The translations under genes and the position numbers were made by a program. The notes beneath the pieces are model-generated. The model was not told the origin of the DNA, ran no database searches, and worked only from the letters and a program-made list of their open reading frames with translations. Below, piece after piece: positions 34,930 to 46,906 of a stretch of DNA of 64,000 nucleotides (position 1 is its first letter; every line of letters begins with the position of its first letter). Location: NCBI RefSeq assembly GCF_020882245.1, contig NC_083599.1:81773422-81837421 (forward strand), written 5' to 3'. Source of the DNA: Rhopalosiphum padi (lineage: Eukaryota; Arthropoda; Insecta; Hemiptera; Aphididae).

Positions 34930-37616
34930 ATGGAATATTCTGTTGTTCATTTTATTGATGAGAATACTGTAGAAGGTGTTCCTAAGAGCTGGGTTACGGA
35001 AAATGGGACATGTGCTTGGCCATGTAATCAAAACGATGCCCGTAAAATGATCGAGCATAAATATAAACCGAATAAACAAGAATTTAAATTTTATAAAATA
35101 AGAGAATTATGTTCAAACATAAGTAAGTTTTAATTTTGAAAAATTATGAAATTTAAAATGCATGAATTAATATACTACATTAAACATTTATTTGTATTTT
35201 GGATTTTAAACAATAACCTTATAAGAATTACATATTAATTTTAAAATATTCAATATATTAATAGAAACTTTAGCAGAAGCTCGGTTCAAAGCTAAACGTG
35301 CTGAGCTAACTTCTGACCTGTCTGATGACGATATTAAGATTAAAAAACAGCCTGTATCTGCAAAATGTCCTGTATTTTCAGGTATTTGTAACAAATTATA
35401 TAGTTTATTTAATTATTTTTATTTTGTTTAATATTACTACAATTATTTAAAACAAATAATGTTTTAAAATTATTTTAATGGTAGGTATTAAAAATAGGAT
35501 CTAATGTTTCTTTTTTTTCTAGATTCTGATGAACAAGAAATTATGGCTATACCACTAGTACATGAAAGTAAAAACGGAAAAAAACAAGGTTAGTATCATA
35601 ATAATAATAATAATGAAAAAAATTATTCAAATGCCTATAACCAATGTTTCTTTTTATTCTAGATTTTGATGACAATGAAATCATGGCTATATCAGTACAT
35701 AAAAGAAAAAACAAAAATATTCTCGGTTAATATCATCATAGTAATATAAAAAAAAACTATAATTTATTTAAGCCATAACTTAAAATAATTACTTATATAA
35801 TAATTTTTGCCTAAAAATAATGTATTATAGTGAATTATTTTAATAAAGTATATTTATCCTTAATAGAAACAAAGATGACAAAAATTGTCAAACATCATTT
35901 AGAAGAATTTGAAAAACCCATTAATGATGGTGAGTATTTTTTTTTTAGCCAAAAAAATCTTATGTATATAATATCAAATATTTTTAGATACAATTTATTA
36001 TTATTCAACAAATTTATTTAATTCAAATAATCAACTTTTTAAATTCCAGATTTTAAGTCAAGCAGTAATATGGCATCTGAACATAAATTGAAAAATCTGA
36101 AATATAATCAAGAGGTATTTCAGGGTTTCAAGGTAGATAAGTTTAAAAAGCCTGGATGGTCACCTTCGCCAAATAAAATACAATGTATACTTTCTCCAAA
36201 AGATAGTGAACAATGGTCACCTTTTAAAAATAATTCAGGTACAATTTATATAGTTATTATATATTTTAATATATAGTTAATTTGTTGTATAAATTGTTTT
36301 GCGATTTTGTGATGAATAATTAATAATTTTTAGATCAACTTGACGCGGCCCCGCGCAAAGACCGTTTGAATTCAAACGGCATTTGCGCGGATAGCCTCGC
36401 CGTGGACCCTCTCTCAACCACAAGTTGACGACGGACGACGCCGACGCGCGACGATCCGCGTTGGAACGTCGGACACGACGCGACCGCGAACCGGCCCTAG
36501 ACTAATCAGTCACTTTTCCACCGCACCGTACGCGACACATCACCCCTCGCCGTACTGTGCCCACCTGCATCACATACAACAGTATTTTTTTTATTCACTT
36601 TGGTGTTTTTTTTTTGTGATACTTTTCTGATACCCCTTACGTGAATAAAACCACCCGTTCACTTCCAACAGACTTGTGTTTTTTTTTATTTCTCTCCCGT
36701 GCTCCCCGTGTGCCGTTCAACAACCATCCTACGCTACCGTGACAATCGTAGGTACGCGTCAAACTTGTACTGAAGAATACAAATACTCAAAGCAGTTTTA
36801 AAAAAATTAATCCTGACTACAATGATGGTAAAATATATAATAATAATTTTTTAAATATCTATGCTGTGGATAATTTAAAAATATATTTAAATATTTACAG
36901 CTACTGAGAATTTAACTTTTAAAAGAAAGCTTTCTTACGAAAGTAGTTCAAAGTCAAATAGCTTATTGTTTCTGGGCAATATTTCTGATAATTCTGAGAG
37001 TAAAAAACCAAAATCTCCTTCAGTTAGTGCTGAATATACTGGTAAGAATAACTAAAATAATCTGTTTGATGATGTTGATAATTTTATTACCTACAATTTT
37101 TCTAAATTTTTAGATAGTGAATTCAAAAAACAGATATTACGTCATATAATGTATTTTAAAGTTGAGCTACAACATATACTATCCAATCAAAATGAAAATT
37201 CTGAAAGATTGCTGTCAATTGAAAATCTATTGGAAGGAAAATCTAAAAATTATATGACTAACTTAGAGACTATTTGCATGTCAGATTGTCCTTTGCCAAT
37301 AGACAGTGAAATAGACTTAAACACATTAGAAGACAAAGTTTTAGGAGATTTGGAGTTTAAAAATAATTTGGTAAATACAAACACTCAACTATTATTATTA
37401 TTACTAAAATGTTGTATTTTTTATATTATAATTATTAATTGTCAATGAAATTTCAGATACACGAGTTATCCTGCGTAGGTGGGAAAAATTTGAAATCAGC
37501 TGTTAAAAGAATTATGTCTAAACTATTTACTAATAGTTTTCTCTCACAATATTCATTTTCCGGGAAGAAGGGGAAAAAGAAATTTTGTGATTTATTTATT
37601 CTTCCTATAATTTTAA
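34930..37616 (+). pseudogene. DUF4806-type gene, about ten phase-1 exons, interrupted by a solo LTR
   Basis: Exons 34930-35122, 35265-35381, 35523-35588, 35663-35725, 35867-35929, 36050-36238, 36334-36827 (split by an LTR at 36341-36761), 36901-37041, 37114-37370 and 37457-37616. All introns but the last are phase 1. The N-terminal block (VVHFIDENTVEGVPKSW ... CAWP) and the C-terminal block (LSCVGGKNLKSAVKRIMSKL, then FTNSF..YSFSGKKGKKKF) match DUF4806 proteins. The reading frame runs through every exon, and it would also be continuous across the LTR if the insertion and its 4-bp duplication were absent. The last exon ends at a donor (TTTTAA/GTAAGT) with no partner found, so the extreme 3' end is missing. 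DUF4806 has no known activity; here it sits beside a Tnp2-like gene. Confidence 0.75.
36341..36761 (+). mobile_element. Solo LTR, 421 bp, with 4-bp target duplication
   Basis: Starts TGACGCGGCC and ends GTACGCGTCA (TG..CA, with TGACGCG/CGCGTCA inverted ends). It is flanked by AACT at 36337-36340 and 36762-36765. A polyadenylation signal (gtgaataaaacc, about 36641) and T-rich U5-like tail fit an LTR. It is GC-rich against the AT-rich host. It lies inside a coding exon of the DUF4806-type gene, left by recombination between the LTRs of a former element. Confidence 0.85.
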
Positions 37617-37854
37617 GTAAGTGTTCAACTTGAAATTGTATATTACTTCAAATACTTAGTTTTAATTTTTGGAACAAATTATTAAGATAACAAGCTGTTT
37701 GTATTTACTTGCTATAAAGACTGTGCATAATATATTAAACAGGTTGGTTAATTCTTTAAATGCTAACAATCTTTTAGCAAACAAATAAACAATTATTTAA
37801 AAATGTCCTATTAGAGATTTTTAAAAGTATTATAATACAGCTAGTGTACTAAAG

Positions 37855-37965
37855 CTAATTGAGAACACTCAATATCTCTGTGTAGAGCCCTGCAATTTTA
37901 ATTCTATTTTTAATTGTTATGACATAAAAATATACATTCTTATGGTCCATGAATTTTTTTAAAGT
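37855..37965 (+). mobile_element. Decayed end of a rosa-like mariner
   Basis: gagaacactcaatatct, gtagag.cctgcaatttt and gttatgacataaaaatatac follow the same order as in the left arm of the element at 4085, with many substitutions. No second end or transposase accompanies it. Confidence 0.75.
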
Positions 37966-38039
37966 TAAGAGGCCGTTCTGGTAGCGAAAAATCGACCGTA
38001 AAAACATGCTTTCGTACTTCCCATTTTCCTCAGCTTTCA

Positions 38040-41000
38040 GTGGCTTTAACATAATCTGTAGCTTTCGAAGAAAACTTCCTATAAATTATATCATAGACTG
38101 TATTCTTGCACGACGTAGTTGGTCGAAGTTTACAAACGCGACCAAAATTTGACGCCGTGAGTCGACTTCGACGTTCAACATGCCAAATTTGTGAATTGGC
38201 CTGATCTCTTGTTTTTTCTTCAATGGCTAACCGTTCATGTTTGTCCAACCGTAAGGCATTAATGAAATTTTCTTTCGTTTTTTCTAGTTCTTCTTTTGAA
38301 ATATTATCTTCCGGTAATGGTACAGCTAAAAAACCATAATGTTGATCCGGGCCATTATTATACCTTTTTTCCGAATTTCCAGGAAAAAGAAGTTTTTTAG
38401 ATTTTGGCTGACATCTTTTCTTTTCACTCGATGCAAGAAATTTTTTCCCTATTTCCCCTAAAAAAAAACATAAATGTGTAAATGATTTAAAAATATTAAA
38501 ATGATTTAAAAATAATGACTTGACATTTTTAAATACATATTTACGTTTTAAAAAATGTACGTTTTATAGGTGCCTATATCATTTTTCTTTAAATATTAAT
38601 ATATGTCATATTATTATTTACCTGGACTTATTTCATCGACCATATTTTTATGCATTAACCGGAGAAACTTTCCACCTGAGTTGCATGATATAACCGCAGC
38701 TTCAACTCGAGCATTATATGAATTTCTTTGGGAATAATTTATTCGTTTACCCGCTAAATATTTATTAATTTCACTATTGAATTGTTCACATACGTTATTG
38801 TCAACATTCATCAGTAAACTATCAACATTTACTACTAAACGAGATATTAATTGGGATATATCGCTCACAAGCCCTGATCTTTCGGCATCTTCGATCATAT
38901 TTTTTTCATTTCCTTGCGAACCCTTACAAAAGTATGATTCACATCGATCATGGGCTCCCAAAATGTGTCGAAAACTGTTATTTATATCTTGTCGTAATCC
39001 TTAAATAATATAATAATATTATAATACTATAATTGTGTTAATTTATAATGTTATCAAAAAAAAATAATTATAATAATTAACTTGCCTACTGATTTTTAGT
39101 AATCTGTTTGGCCTTGTAAACTATTACGATACTCAATTGCCTTAGTTATTGAAAATCTAAAGCGTAATATATTTGATTTTAAATGTTTTCTTAACGAAAT
39201 CGGATACTTGGTATTTAATGTCATAGCTACTAATTTTGTCCCATAATTTCGCAATAAATGGTTGCGACATTCTATTTTTATGACGGGTAGTCTAGGTCCA
39301 TAAGGCATTATTTCAGCTAATCTTTTTGTAACGCTTGAGTCTCCGTCTCCTATGCATTTTTTCATTATATTTATAAGGAATTAACTAAAATTATATAGTT
39401 GAAAAAATATGCACGATTGTAAAACGTGGAGTAGCTTACCTATTAGTTTATTGTATTTTAGACCATGCATTTCTAAACTCTGTTTAAACCCATCAGCAAC
39501 ACCATCAGCTTCCATACTTGTAGCACCCTTTTTCCAATTTAAAAAACATGTATGTTCAGGTGGATTTAATTTTTTATTTTTCGCCCTCTGGCAAATCACA
39601 CAAAACCGATTTCTAATGCCCACAAATAAAACTTTTTTCGATCTATAACCAATTATTGTTGCCTGAAATTATGCAATGTAATATTAAAATTTATAAAATT
39701 GGTATATGTACATTTTTTACCACTCCAGATAATGCATCATATTTAATCTTATAACTGCGTTTAGACCATTGTCCATCTGCGACAACCGTACACATAGGAA
39801 TTCCATCAGTATCTACTGATCCCGCTTCTATTGCTAAACGACGTTCTTCATCACCAGCGATTTTCATTTGTGCTTCTGCGACATCATGAATTCTTTTGTT
39901 GATAAATCTTTGAACTAATACAAAAGTACATGACGCCATACATGGAATATCCATTGTCGCGCACAATTCTGATAATTGCGTATATCCAATTCCAGCTGAT
40001 ATCGACCCAGCAACGGCGGCTTCGTTAATTGGTAAATAACTTTCCGGTTTCGATTTTTCCGAGTCAATAAACATAATAATATGACAAATATCACATTTAA
40101 GTTTAAAAGTTGATCTTAATACATGTTTTTTTTCGGAAATAAACGTCATGTTTAAAAATGAACAACCAAATGGTCCTTTGTGATCACTATTTTTAATTTG
40201 ATAAAAAACGTAATTCATATCTACTATTCGTCTACCGGAGTTTTCATATCCAACATATTGATTACTAGATATAGATTGTTCACACACCAAATCATGTTTG
40301 TGAAAGGTTTCTTCAGTAACCAAATCATTAATTTCAATGTCTTCCGGTTTAGTTATTTCACTAGAAAAAATTTGAAAAAGCTATATAAAACTAATAGATT
40401 GTGTTTCATAAAAATCACAGGCTCAATTTCAATTTGTATTATTATTATTTTGGGAGGGGGTGCAGCAGCTTTTGATTAATTTTAGGATAATAGTGTGACA
40501 TATGAAAATAATAGTTAGGTATTAACTATAAATTTATCAAAAATCAAATACAATATACAAATTAAACTTCATTGAAAAAATAAACAAATAAATATTTGGC
40601 ATGTTATTGTGCAGTCAATATACTTAAACACTATAAACTCAATATTTATCAATATAAATTGAAATTGAATTGCTTTTTACAAAATAATAATAATTATAAA
40701 ATTATAAAAAAATACTTAGGTAGGCACAATTTTATAAGCATTTAAACTTAAGGTCCACCCTAGTCCCCTAAACTGCGCCTATGCATATAATCTATTTAAA
40801 TAATACATAATATATAATTATAGATTTAAAGCTTACCTGTTTGTTTCCCTTGATGAACATGGTGGTTGATTATCAGCACCTAAGAAAAAGGGTTCCACAA
40901 CAGGTTCTATTACCTCAGAATCGTTCCTTGAATTAAAATAAAAATGAATTATATAAAATTATATACTTATTTAATTATTAAAAAAATTATTTATGTTTAA

Positions 41001-41116
41001 TTTAAATACTTGTTTTGGTTGCGAATTCCAAAAAGGTCCCTCATTCGAGAACTCAGGTTTTTTTTTAACGATAACTTCTTTGATTGATATCGTTTTTTAT
41101 TTTTTGATGGATCCAT
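38040..41116 (-). pseudogene. Mutator-like transposase with C-terminal YqaJ nuclease-like domain, truncated
   Basis: Exons (minus strand): 41116-41010 (MDPSKNKKRYQSKK, Lys-rich), 40926-40837, 40360-39721, 39662-39440, about 39365-39096, about 38985-38625 and about 38460-38040. The first four join in frame with GT-AG. The main body has YLPINEAAVAGSISAGIGYT and VVADGQWSKRSYK (a likely Asp motif), CVICQRAKNKK..PEHTC (zinc-binding type), CIGDGDSS (second Asp motif) and KIECRNHLLRNY. The last exon has RRSRLTASNFGRVCKLRP, typical of the start of YqaJ/lambda-exonuclease-like domains, then a stop. The rest of that domain is lost at about 38040, near the mariner remnant. Exon 5 lacks a clean acceptor in frame. 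The architecture is that of Mutator-like transposase plus YqaJ proteins common in aphids. A dead copy. Confidence 0.72.
40440..40790. other. Possible non-autonomous insertion inside an intron
   Basis: Lies between exons 2 and 3 of the Mutator-like gene. It has gggagggggtgcagcagc near one side and, inverted, aggcgcagtttaggggact on the other, the G-run-next-to-GCAG style of hAT ends. No target duplication could be fixed. Confidence 0.35.
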
Positions 41117-41159
41117 TTTATATTAAAAATACGATGAGTACGTAATAAAATAAAAGTTA

Positions 41160-43887
41160 AGTGAGAATCCGGGGTCATCTTGATTTTAGCTCCACCAAGC
41201 CTCAGGTCTATCGGTTTACTAAGCGTACCCTTCAGCCAGATAGCCTGCGACTTGGCCGCCGAGAAGGTGAGTTTTCTCTTATCCGCCCAGTTCGATGCTC
41301 TATCGAGGAGAGCTTTCGCTCTTGCCGTTAATTCCGGGCGATGTTTACCTGACACTAGTAATGCCAGATCGTCTGCATACGCAATCAGCTCTGTACCGAC
41401 GGGTAGTTCCTCGACCAAGAGCGGGTTGACTGCATACTTCCAAAGGTCCGGACCAAATTCTGATCCCTGGGGTACTCCCATGGTCAAGGTCTTTGTCAGG
41501 TTCTGATCGCCCAAGTTCATGTGTGCACGTCGATCAGAGAGGTAGCTCTTGGTGAGTTCTATTAGTCCGTCACCGCACTTAGCGGATTTTAAGTCCTGAA
41601 TGAGCTGTGCCCACCAGAGGCGGTCGAAAGCCCCCGTTATGTCAAGGAATACACCCAAGACATACTTTTCCTGTCTCTGATTCGACCACTCAAGAGCGCG
41701 GCTGATCGCGTCGACCGTCGAGAGGTTCCTAGTAAAGCCGTATTGCCTGGTCGACATGTGAGGATCCGTATCTTTACGGATCCTCGCCACAATGATATGT
41801 TCCAACGCCTTAGCTATCACCGAGAGAAGGCTTATCGGTCTGTAAGACTTCGCTTCGGACGGATCTTTCTCGGGCGCCTTCTTTATCACGACCAAGGCCG
41901 CGTTTTTCCAAATGCCTGGAAATACTCTCGTTGAAAGCGAGGTATTAAACACGTGAACGATTTGTTCGTTCAGGACTGGCCAGGCATGTCTTAGTATCCC
42001 AGCTTTTATTCCGTCCAGTCCTGCGGCCTTGCTAGTTTTCATGCGCCATATGGCCGCACGTACCTCAGCGGCGTCGCATCGTACGATTGGGTCGGCTCTC
42101 ACATTTATCCCGGGATCCGGCAATGCGAATCTGCCCACGAGAACCCCGGACTCTCTTCGAGTGGCCATCTGTTCGGCCGACTCGTTCGTATCGCTATCCG
42201 CAGGGACCAGCTGTTCAAGTAGTCTTTCACCGGTATCCCTAAGCGTACTAGTATACGATCAATCTATTTTTCGTATGGACGCTGGAATCGTTTCAGATGG
42301 GCGCTTCCCACCTGCTTTTAGCCATTTAAAGACGGGTCCCCAGGGTTCGTTATTTCCTGAATCTGTCACGAAGTCCCTCCAGAATTTCCGTCTTGCTTTA
42401 AAGCAATTTCTATTGTGCTTTCTTTTAAGGATTTGATATCTCCTTCTAATGGCTCTCTTTTTGAACGGATTTCGTTCCGTTCTTGCTCTCACTTTCCAGC
42501 GTCTTAAGTTTGCAAGTCCCCGATCTAAGTCGTGGGACCACCAGAGAGGCGGTCTAAGCCTGCCGACCTTGGCTTGATTCATGTGGGAGTCGCATGCCGT
42601 TTCGAGTATTGACATAAGTGCATTCGCACAGGTGTCTACGTTCGGGGATGTGAGTTCAATCGCCCGCGCATCTCTAAGGCGTCTCAATGTCTTTCTGAAT
42701 TCAATCCAGTTGGTGTTCCTTAGTACATAACGTTTCCGCACGACATTACCCGTGGGCGGAAGGGCTCTCGGTCGCCTTAAAAGGCTGAAGCCGATCACCG
42801 CGTGATCGCTTGACGTAAGGTCCGGTGATACCGTCCAGTCCACCACCCTACGCGCCGCCCATAACGATGCGAGTGTGATGTCCAGGTTGGCCGCACCCCT
42901 GTTCCTAAACGTCATAGGCATGCCCGGCTCATTCATAACTTTAAGGCCTCTACGGCTTATCAGGTCCAACACAATGTCTCCGCGGTCATCCGAGACCGTG
43001 TCGTGCCAAGCCGTCGACCGAGCGTTCGCATCCGCGCAGATAAGCACGGCGCCGCTGATTTCGTCTAGGACGGAATCCAGTGCGTCGACGTGTATCTGGG
43101 TGGGATCGGCGAACTGGAAGTACGTCGATATTAGCGTAACGCTAAAATGCTCTATGGTAAGCGTGGCCACGGCTATATGTTTAGTACAGAGCTGACGAAG
43201 GGCCAGGACTCCGATGTTAGGGTTCACGACCACTATGGCGGCACTGGGGCGCTCAGTTGTCGCTATCACCCTCAGGGGAAATCTGTCCAGCAGATAGACC
43301 CCATTTCCATCGGTCGCTGGTTCTTGTATGAGAACAATGTCCGTTTTTAACGTTACCAATAATTCGTCTATTTCATGCATTACGGTCTGCGACCTCGCAG
43401 CATTAATTTGAAGGATTTTAATTGGCGTGTCAGGTGGTTGAGGACCAATCACCCGGGCAAGACTGCTAGTTCCATGTCTGGTGGTGCACCTAGACGGTCC
43501 TGCCGTTCCTTGCATAATATCAGGCTCGTTGCAAGCTGGCGTGTGTACGAAGGCGCCATCAGAGCTGTTAATCACAATGTCCGTAACCAGGTCACCGAGA
43601 ATGGTCGGTTTAGAGTTTATATCGCGCGGAACATTCGCTCCGGCTTTGACCTTTCGAATACGGGCGAGTTTTCGTCTTTTAAGACTCCGCTTTTTCTTTC
43701 GCCTGGCCTTTGAGGCCGAGGTTTTCCCAGTCGCGGTATCGCTGACCGGGGTAGCGATAACGCCACCGTTAGAGCAGCAGGTGTCCATCGGGCCGCTCAG
43801 CACCGATTCTGTTCCTAGGAACGACGCAAAAAGGGGAGACCCAAAATCCGAGATTCTCCCCATGGGTGTCTCTGTTATTTCTTGCAT
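41160..43887 (-). pseudogene. R1-like ORF2: endonuclease and reverse transcriptase, one in-frame stop
   Basis: One frame from 43887 to about 41160 interrupted only by a TGA at 42259-42261. The endonuclease has IKILQINAARSQTVMHEIDE, IVLIQEPATDGNG, ICADANARS and TSSDHAVIGF. The RT has AGLDGIKAG, SYRPISLLSVIAKALEHI, GVFLDITGAFDRLWW, GVPQGSEFGPDLW and the active site AYADDLALLV. Before the endonuclease, about 150 residues are basic and low in structure (RRKKKRSLKRRKLARIRK). The frame runs past 41160 into unrelated AT-rich DNA, so the true end is a truncation. This enzyme would nick the target and copy the element RNA. R1 clade is inferred from motif wording; LOA- or Jockey-type relatives are possible. 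Confidence 0.85.
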
Positions 43888-46190
43888 CTATCATAGGTGG
43901 TCTGTATAGGACGGTGTCGACCAAGTCACCGAACTCCCCATAAACCCGGGTAGCGGTCCGAGGTCTGTCGCCACCTCGAAAGACGCCAGAGTCTTGGAGC
44001 GGAGTGCCAACTCTAATCGGGCGCGGGCCGGAGCCGCGCGCCCGACCGTAGCTTCCTTCCACCGGAAGCCCGCCTGCCGGTGTCCAGAGCACCGGCTAAT
44101 TGCCCCTCATCAGTCCCAGTACGACCGAAGAAGGGCAGGCAAACGGGTGTCCGGGCGTACGGACCCTTGCGGACACCCGCACAAATGCCTTGTTATTTCA
44201 ATAGTTCTTAAGAGAGCGATTTCGTTGCCGATCGTCGATCAGTCGAAGTCCGCTCCCCCGGCTTTGTCCGGAAGGAGAAATCCAGCCCGTTCATTCGGCG
44301 GTCAATCAACGGGTGCCGACGATCCTAGGGACCATGACCGCCCGCATAACCGTCGATTCAGGGAGCCCATCCTGGCCGTATGGGTTGGTTTCCCCTTTTT
44401 ATGGTACCTAGTACCCAGAGTTTAAGAACCAACTCCGTCAGAAGCCCTCGTTTCTCCGGGCCGCCGCGGTCGGGGAGATCAGCCAGCCGATTACTCAGCG
44501 TGAGCCACCCGAGCGCCGCGACATCGTTTTCACAAGTTTTTCTCCGGTAGGTTTGCTGTCATACCGGCCCCTGGGTCCCGAGGGACCCCTGGTCCGTTAG
44601 GCAGGCCGCCTGCCGTGTGTGCTTCGGTCCGGCATCGCGGCCTTCACCCCGCCCGGGGACGTGCGCTCCATGTCATTCCAGCGAGTTCTTCCGTGGAGGT
44701 TGACATTTTGCCCCGCCCGCGGTTGGAGGCTCCCGTCGGGATTACGGACCTAGGCTAAGACGACACCGTGCTCCCGGGGATGTTCAAGGTGCCCTCCGGT
44801 CACCAATCGGTTCTAAGGCTTATCGGCTTCGAATTGTGAGTTGTGACGCCATCGGCCCGATAGCGGACCCTTAGGTCAGTGCGTTCAAGCTAAGTTGTTT
44901 CCCACCGGCTGCATCCGCAACTTTTCTCCTGGTGGCTAGCACCTGGGCAACCTATAGCCGTTCAGTTGTCCGTGGATTCATTGCGGATGAGCCAGTTGTT
45001 CACGCCTTAGGATTTCTTAGTGTGTCCGACCGGAGGCCTCCCACGTGGAGCTCCGGTCGTACCCATCAAGAATATATGCTACCGGTGTCTCCCTTGAGAC
45101 GAGTCACGGCCCGGTCTGGTCTTCTCCATCGGATGGAGTCGGCCTCGCCGCAGGCTTTCTCTCCCCCTTCAGCTAGTCTTCGCTGGCTTCACAAATTCCA
45201 GCTCCGGCTAGCTGTCAGCAGGACTGTTGGTTTTTGGGGCGAGGATTGGTCCCGCAGCGGTGAGGGTGGTCACCCGCCCGTGGGCGGGTCCCCGTCCAAC
45301 AACGCTCGGCCTTTCGCCCCCATGTGTGATCAAATTACTATTAGAGTCCCATCCTCTCTTTCTTAATCAACCCCCGAGGCGACAGGTCCTTTGGGCGGTG
45401 TGCCTGCGGGGAGATCTGCCACCGGCGCACGCCGTCCGTCAAGGAATCGAAGGCAGCTCACAAGCGCATCTTACTCCAGCCATTCCAGGACGGCTGATAT
45501 GCGGGCACTCAGTGGAGTTCCACCGCCGACTCCTACTAAGACACGATGGGACGGGGAGCAACCCACCCAGCGGAGAAGGTGAGTCCAACGCCCGGACCAT
45601 GGTCTCCGAAGTTCCCTGACGCTCGGGTTATTTTAATTTAAAGGGACCGGCAACCCTTGGCTTATACGGTTAGCCGTAGGGCTAGCGGATTCTAGTCCGT
45701 CAACTACTTTCCTGCTAGCAATGTCACAAAACCATCATGTCACGAAACCGATTTATCGTTTGTTCCCTTGGCTATGGTTTCATTTCGACCTCACGTCTGT
45801 GGTCTTAGTAGCGGTTCGACAGTGCGTCGCATCGACACGGCCATAGGTCACCGTCACAGCAGCCTGTTAGCTTATGCGCAGGGCAGGCGCAGCAGCTAAG
45901 CGCTGGGAACACTTTGCCATCCTGCGCTCCTCACTAACGGTTACATTTGGAGGGCCTACCGGGACGACACGAGTCGCACCTCAAGTTCGTCGCTCGGCCG
46001 TGGCCGTTTTCGGGAAATGACAGCCGTTAGCCACCCCCTGTATCGGGGGTGTGTACATCTACCACCGCGAGAAGGTCGCTGTCAGGGCGAATACGCAAGC
46101 CCCCTTGCGTACCTGGCGAAAACCCCAGCACCAAAACGTTCGGATTTAACCGATACCGCCCGGATGGCTGTTGTTTCGCTAGACATTAAT
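43888..46190 (-). other. GC-rich LINE leader (5' UTR and possibly degraded ORF1)
   Basis: 2.3 kb of about even base composition without a convincing ORF1. The minus frame 44092-43769 (107 codons) overlaps the start of ORF2 in another frame and has no zinc knuckle I could find. Many short inverted words (gggaccgg/ccggtccc type, cccctgtatcgggg near 46035) suggest folded RNA. The 5' border is at about 46190, where AT-rich DNA resumes. Confidence 0.5.
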
Positions 46191-46677
46191 ATTACTACAG
46201 TTACGTAATTCAGTTTTTAATAGAGGAGTTTGCATTTTTACCATCCAAATAGACAGTAGCGTATTTTGTATGTTTTTTTGGGGGGTGTCCAAATGATAGA
46301 GGTACCTATATACTTATTTGTTAATTAGTTGCAATATTTTTGTTTTACATCTACTACCATAAAGCTCATAATATACTCATCAAATATTCAAATATTATTA
46401 TTGTTATTTTTAATATTGTTACCTATTATTTATTGTTATTAAATATTGTTATATTAAAAAAAATACTAAACGTAAGATCTTGAAACTTTTACTTAAATGT
46501 TTGAATATTTGGGAATATGGTATACTGATACTATTGTTATTTGTTTTTGTTGTAAATTCAATAATTATATGTTTTTATGCTACACACAATAACACACAAA
46601 CACCAACTATCATGCACGTGCTCATATTGCGTTAATATATATATATAAAATAATATATGCCAACTATCAATTAGTAA
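46191..46677. other. AT-rich spacer
   Basis: No gene. cagtagcgtatttt followed by ggggggtgtcc at 46252-46295 resembles a single hAT end. The rest is TTATTG-rich. Confidence 0.35.
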
Positions 46678-46906
46678 CAGGGCTCGGGACTTGATGCATT
46701 TTGCATATTTGTTCGGAAAATACACATATTATAATATGTACTTGGATATTTTTTTATTTTTTTCTGTAAACGCATATTATTAATATGTATATAGGTTTAT
46801 ACTGCACATTTTATCGATAATACATACTAGGTATTTCGACATTTTTACGTGCATATGTAAATATGCATATTTTCAAGTTTTTAAGTACATTAAGTCCCGA
46901 GCCCTG
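46678..46906. mobile_element. Short hAT-type MITE
   Basis: 229 bp with ends CAGGGCTCGGGACTT and its inverse. The 8-bp flanks attagtaa and attattaa match at 6 of 8. The interior is built of atgcata/gcatatt words and carries no gene. Confidence 0.8.

Larger units (their letters stand above)
41160..46190 (-). mobile_element. R1-like non-LTR retrotransposon, 3'-truncated
   Basis: A GC-rich island in AT-rich DNA with sharp borders at about 41160 and 46190. The minus strand carries an APE-type endonuclease and reverse transcriptase (41160-43887). A 2.3-kb leader lies upstream. The 3' end (thumb, RNase H if present, 3' UTR, tail) is missing, which is unusual because LINE copies normally lose the 5' end. 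The Mutator-like gene starts 45 bp beyond the break. Confidence 0.85.

Noticed and set aside
43481..43909. Plus-strand 142-codon frame
   Set aside because: Antisense to the basic head of LINE ORF2; no independent support.
44932..45619. Plus-strand frames of 130-144 codons in the GC-rich region
   Set aside because: They lie antisense in the LINE leader, show no family motif and are expected by chance at this base composition.
44400..46200. GC-rich stretch considered as ribosomal DNA (the R1 target) or as rRNA genes
   Set aside because: I could not recognise any conserved 18S, 5.8S or 28S stretch, and the borders coincide with the LINE. It is better explained as the LINE leader.
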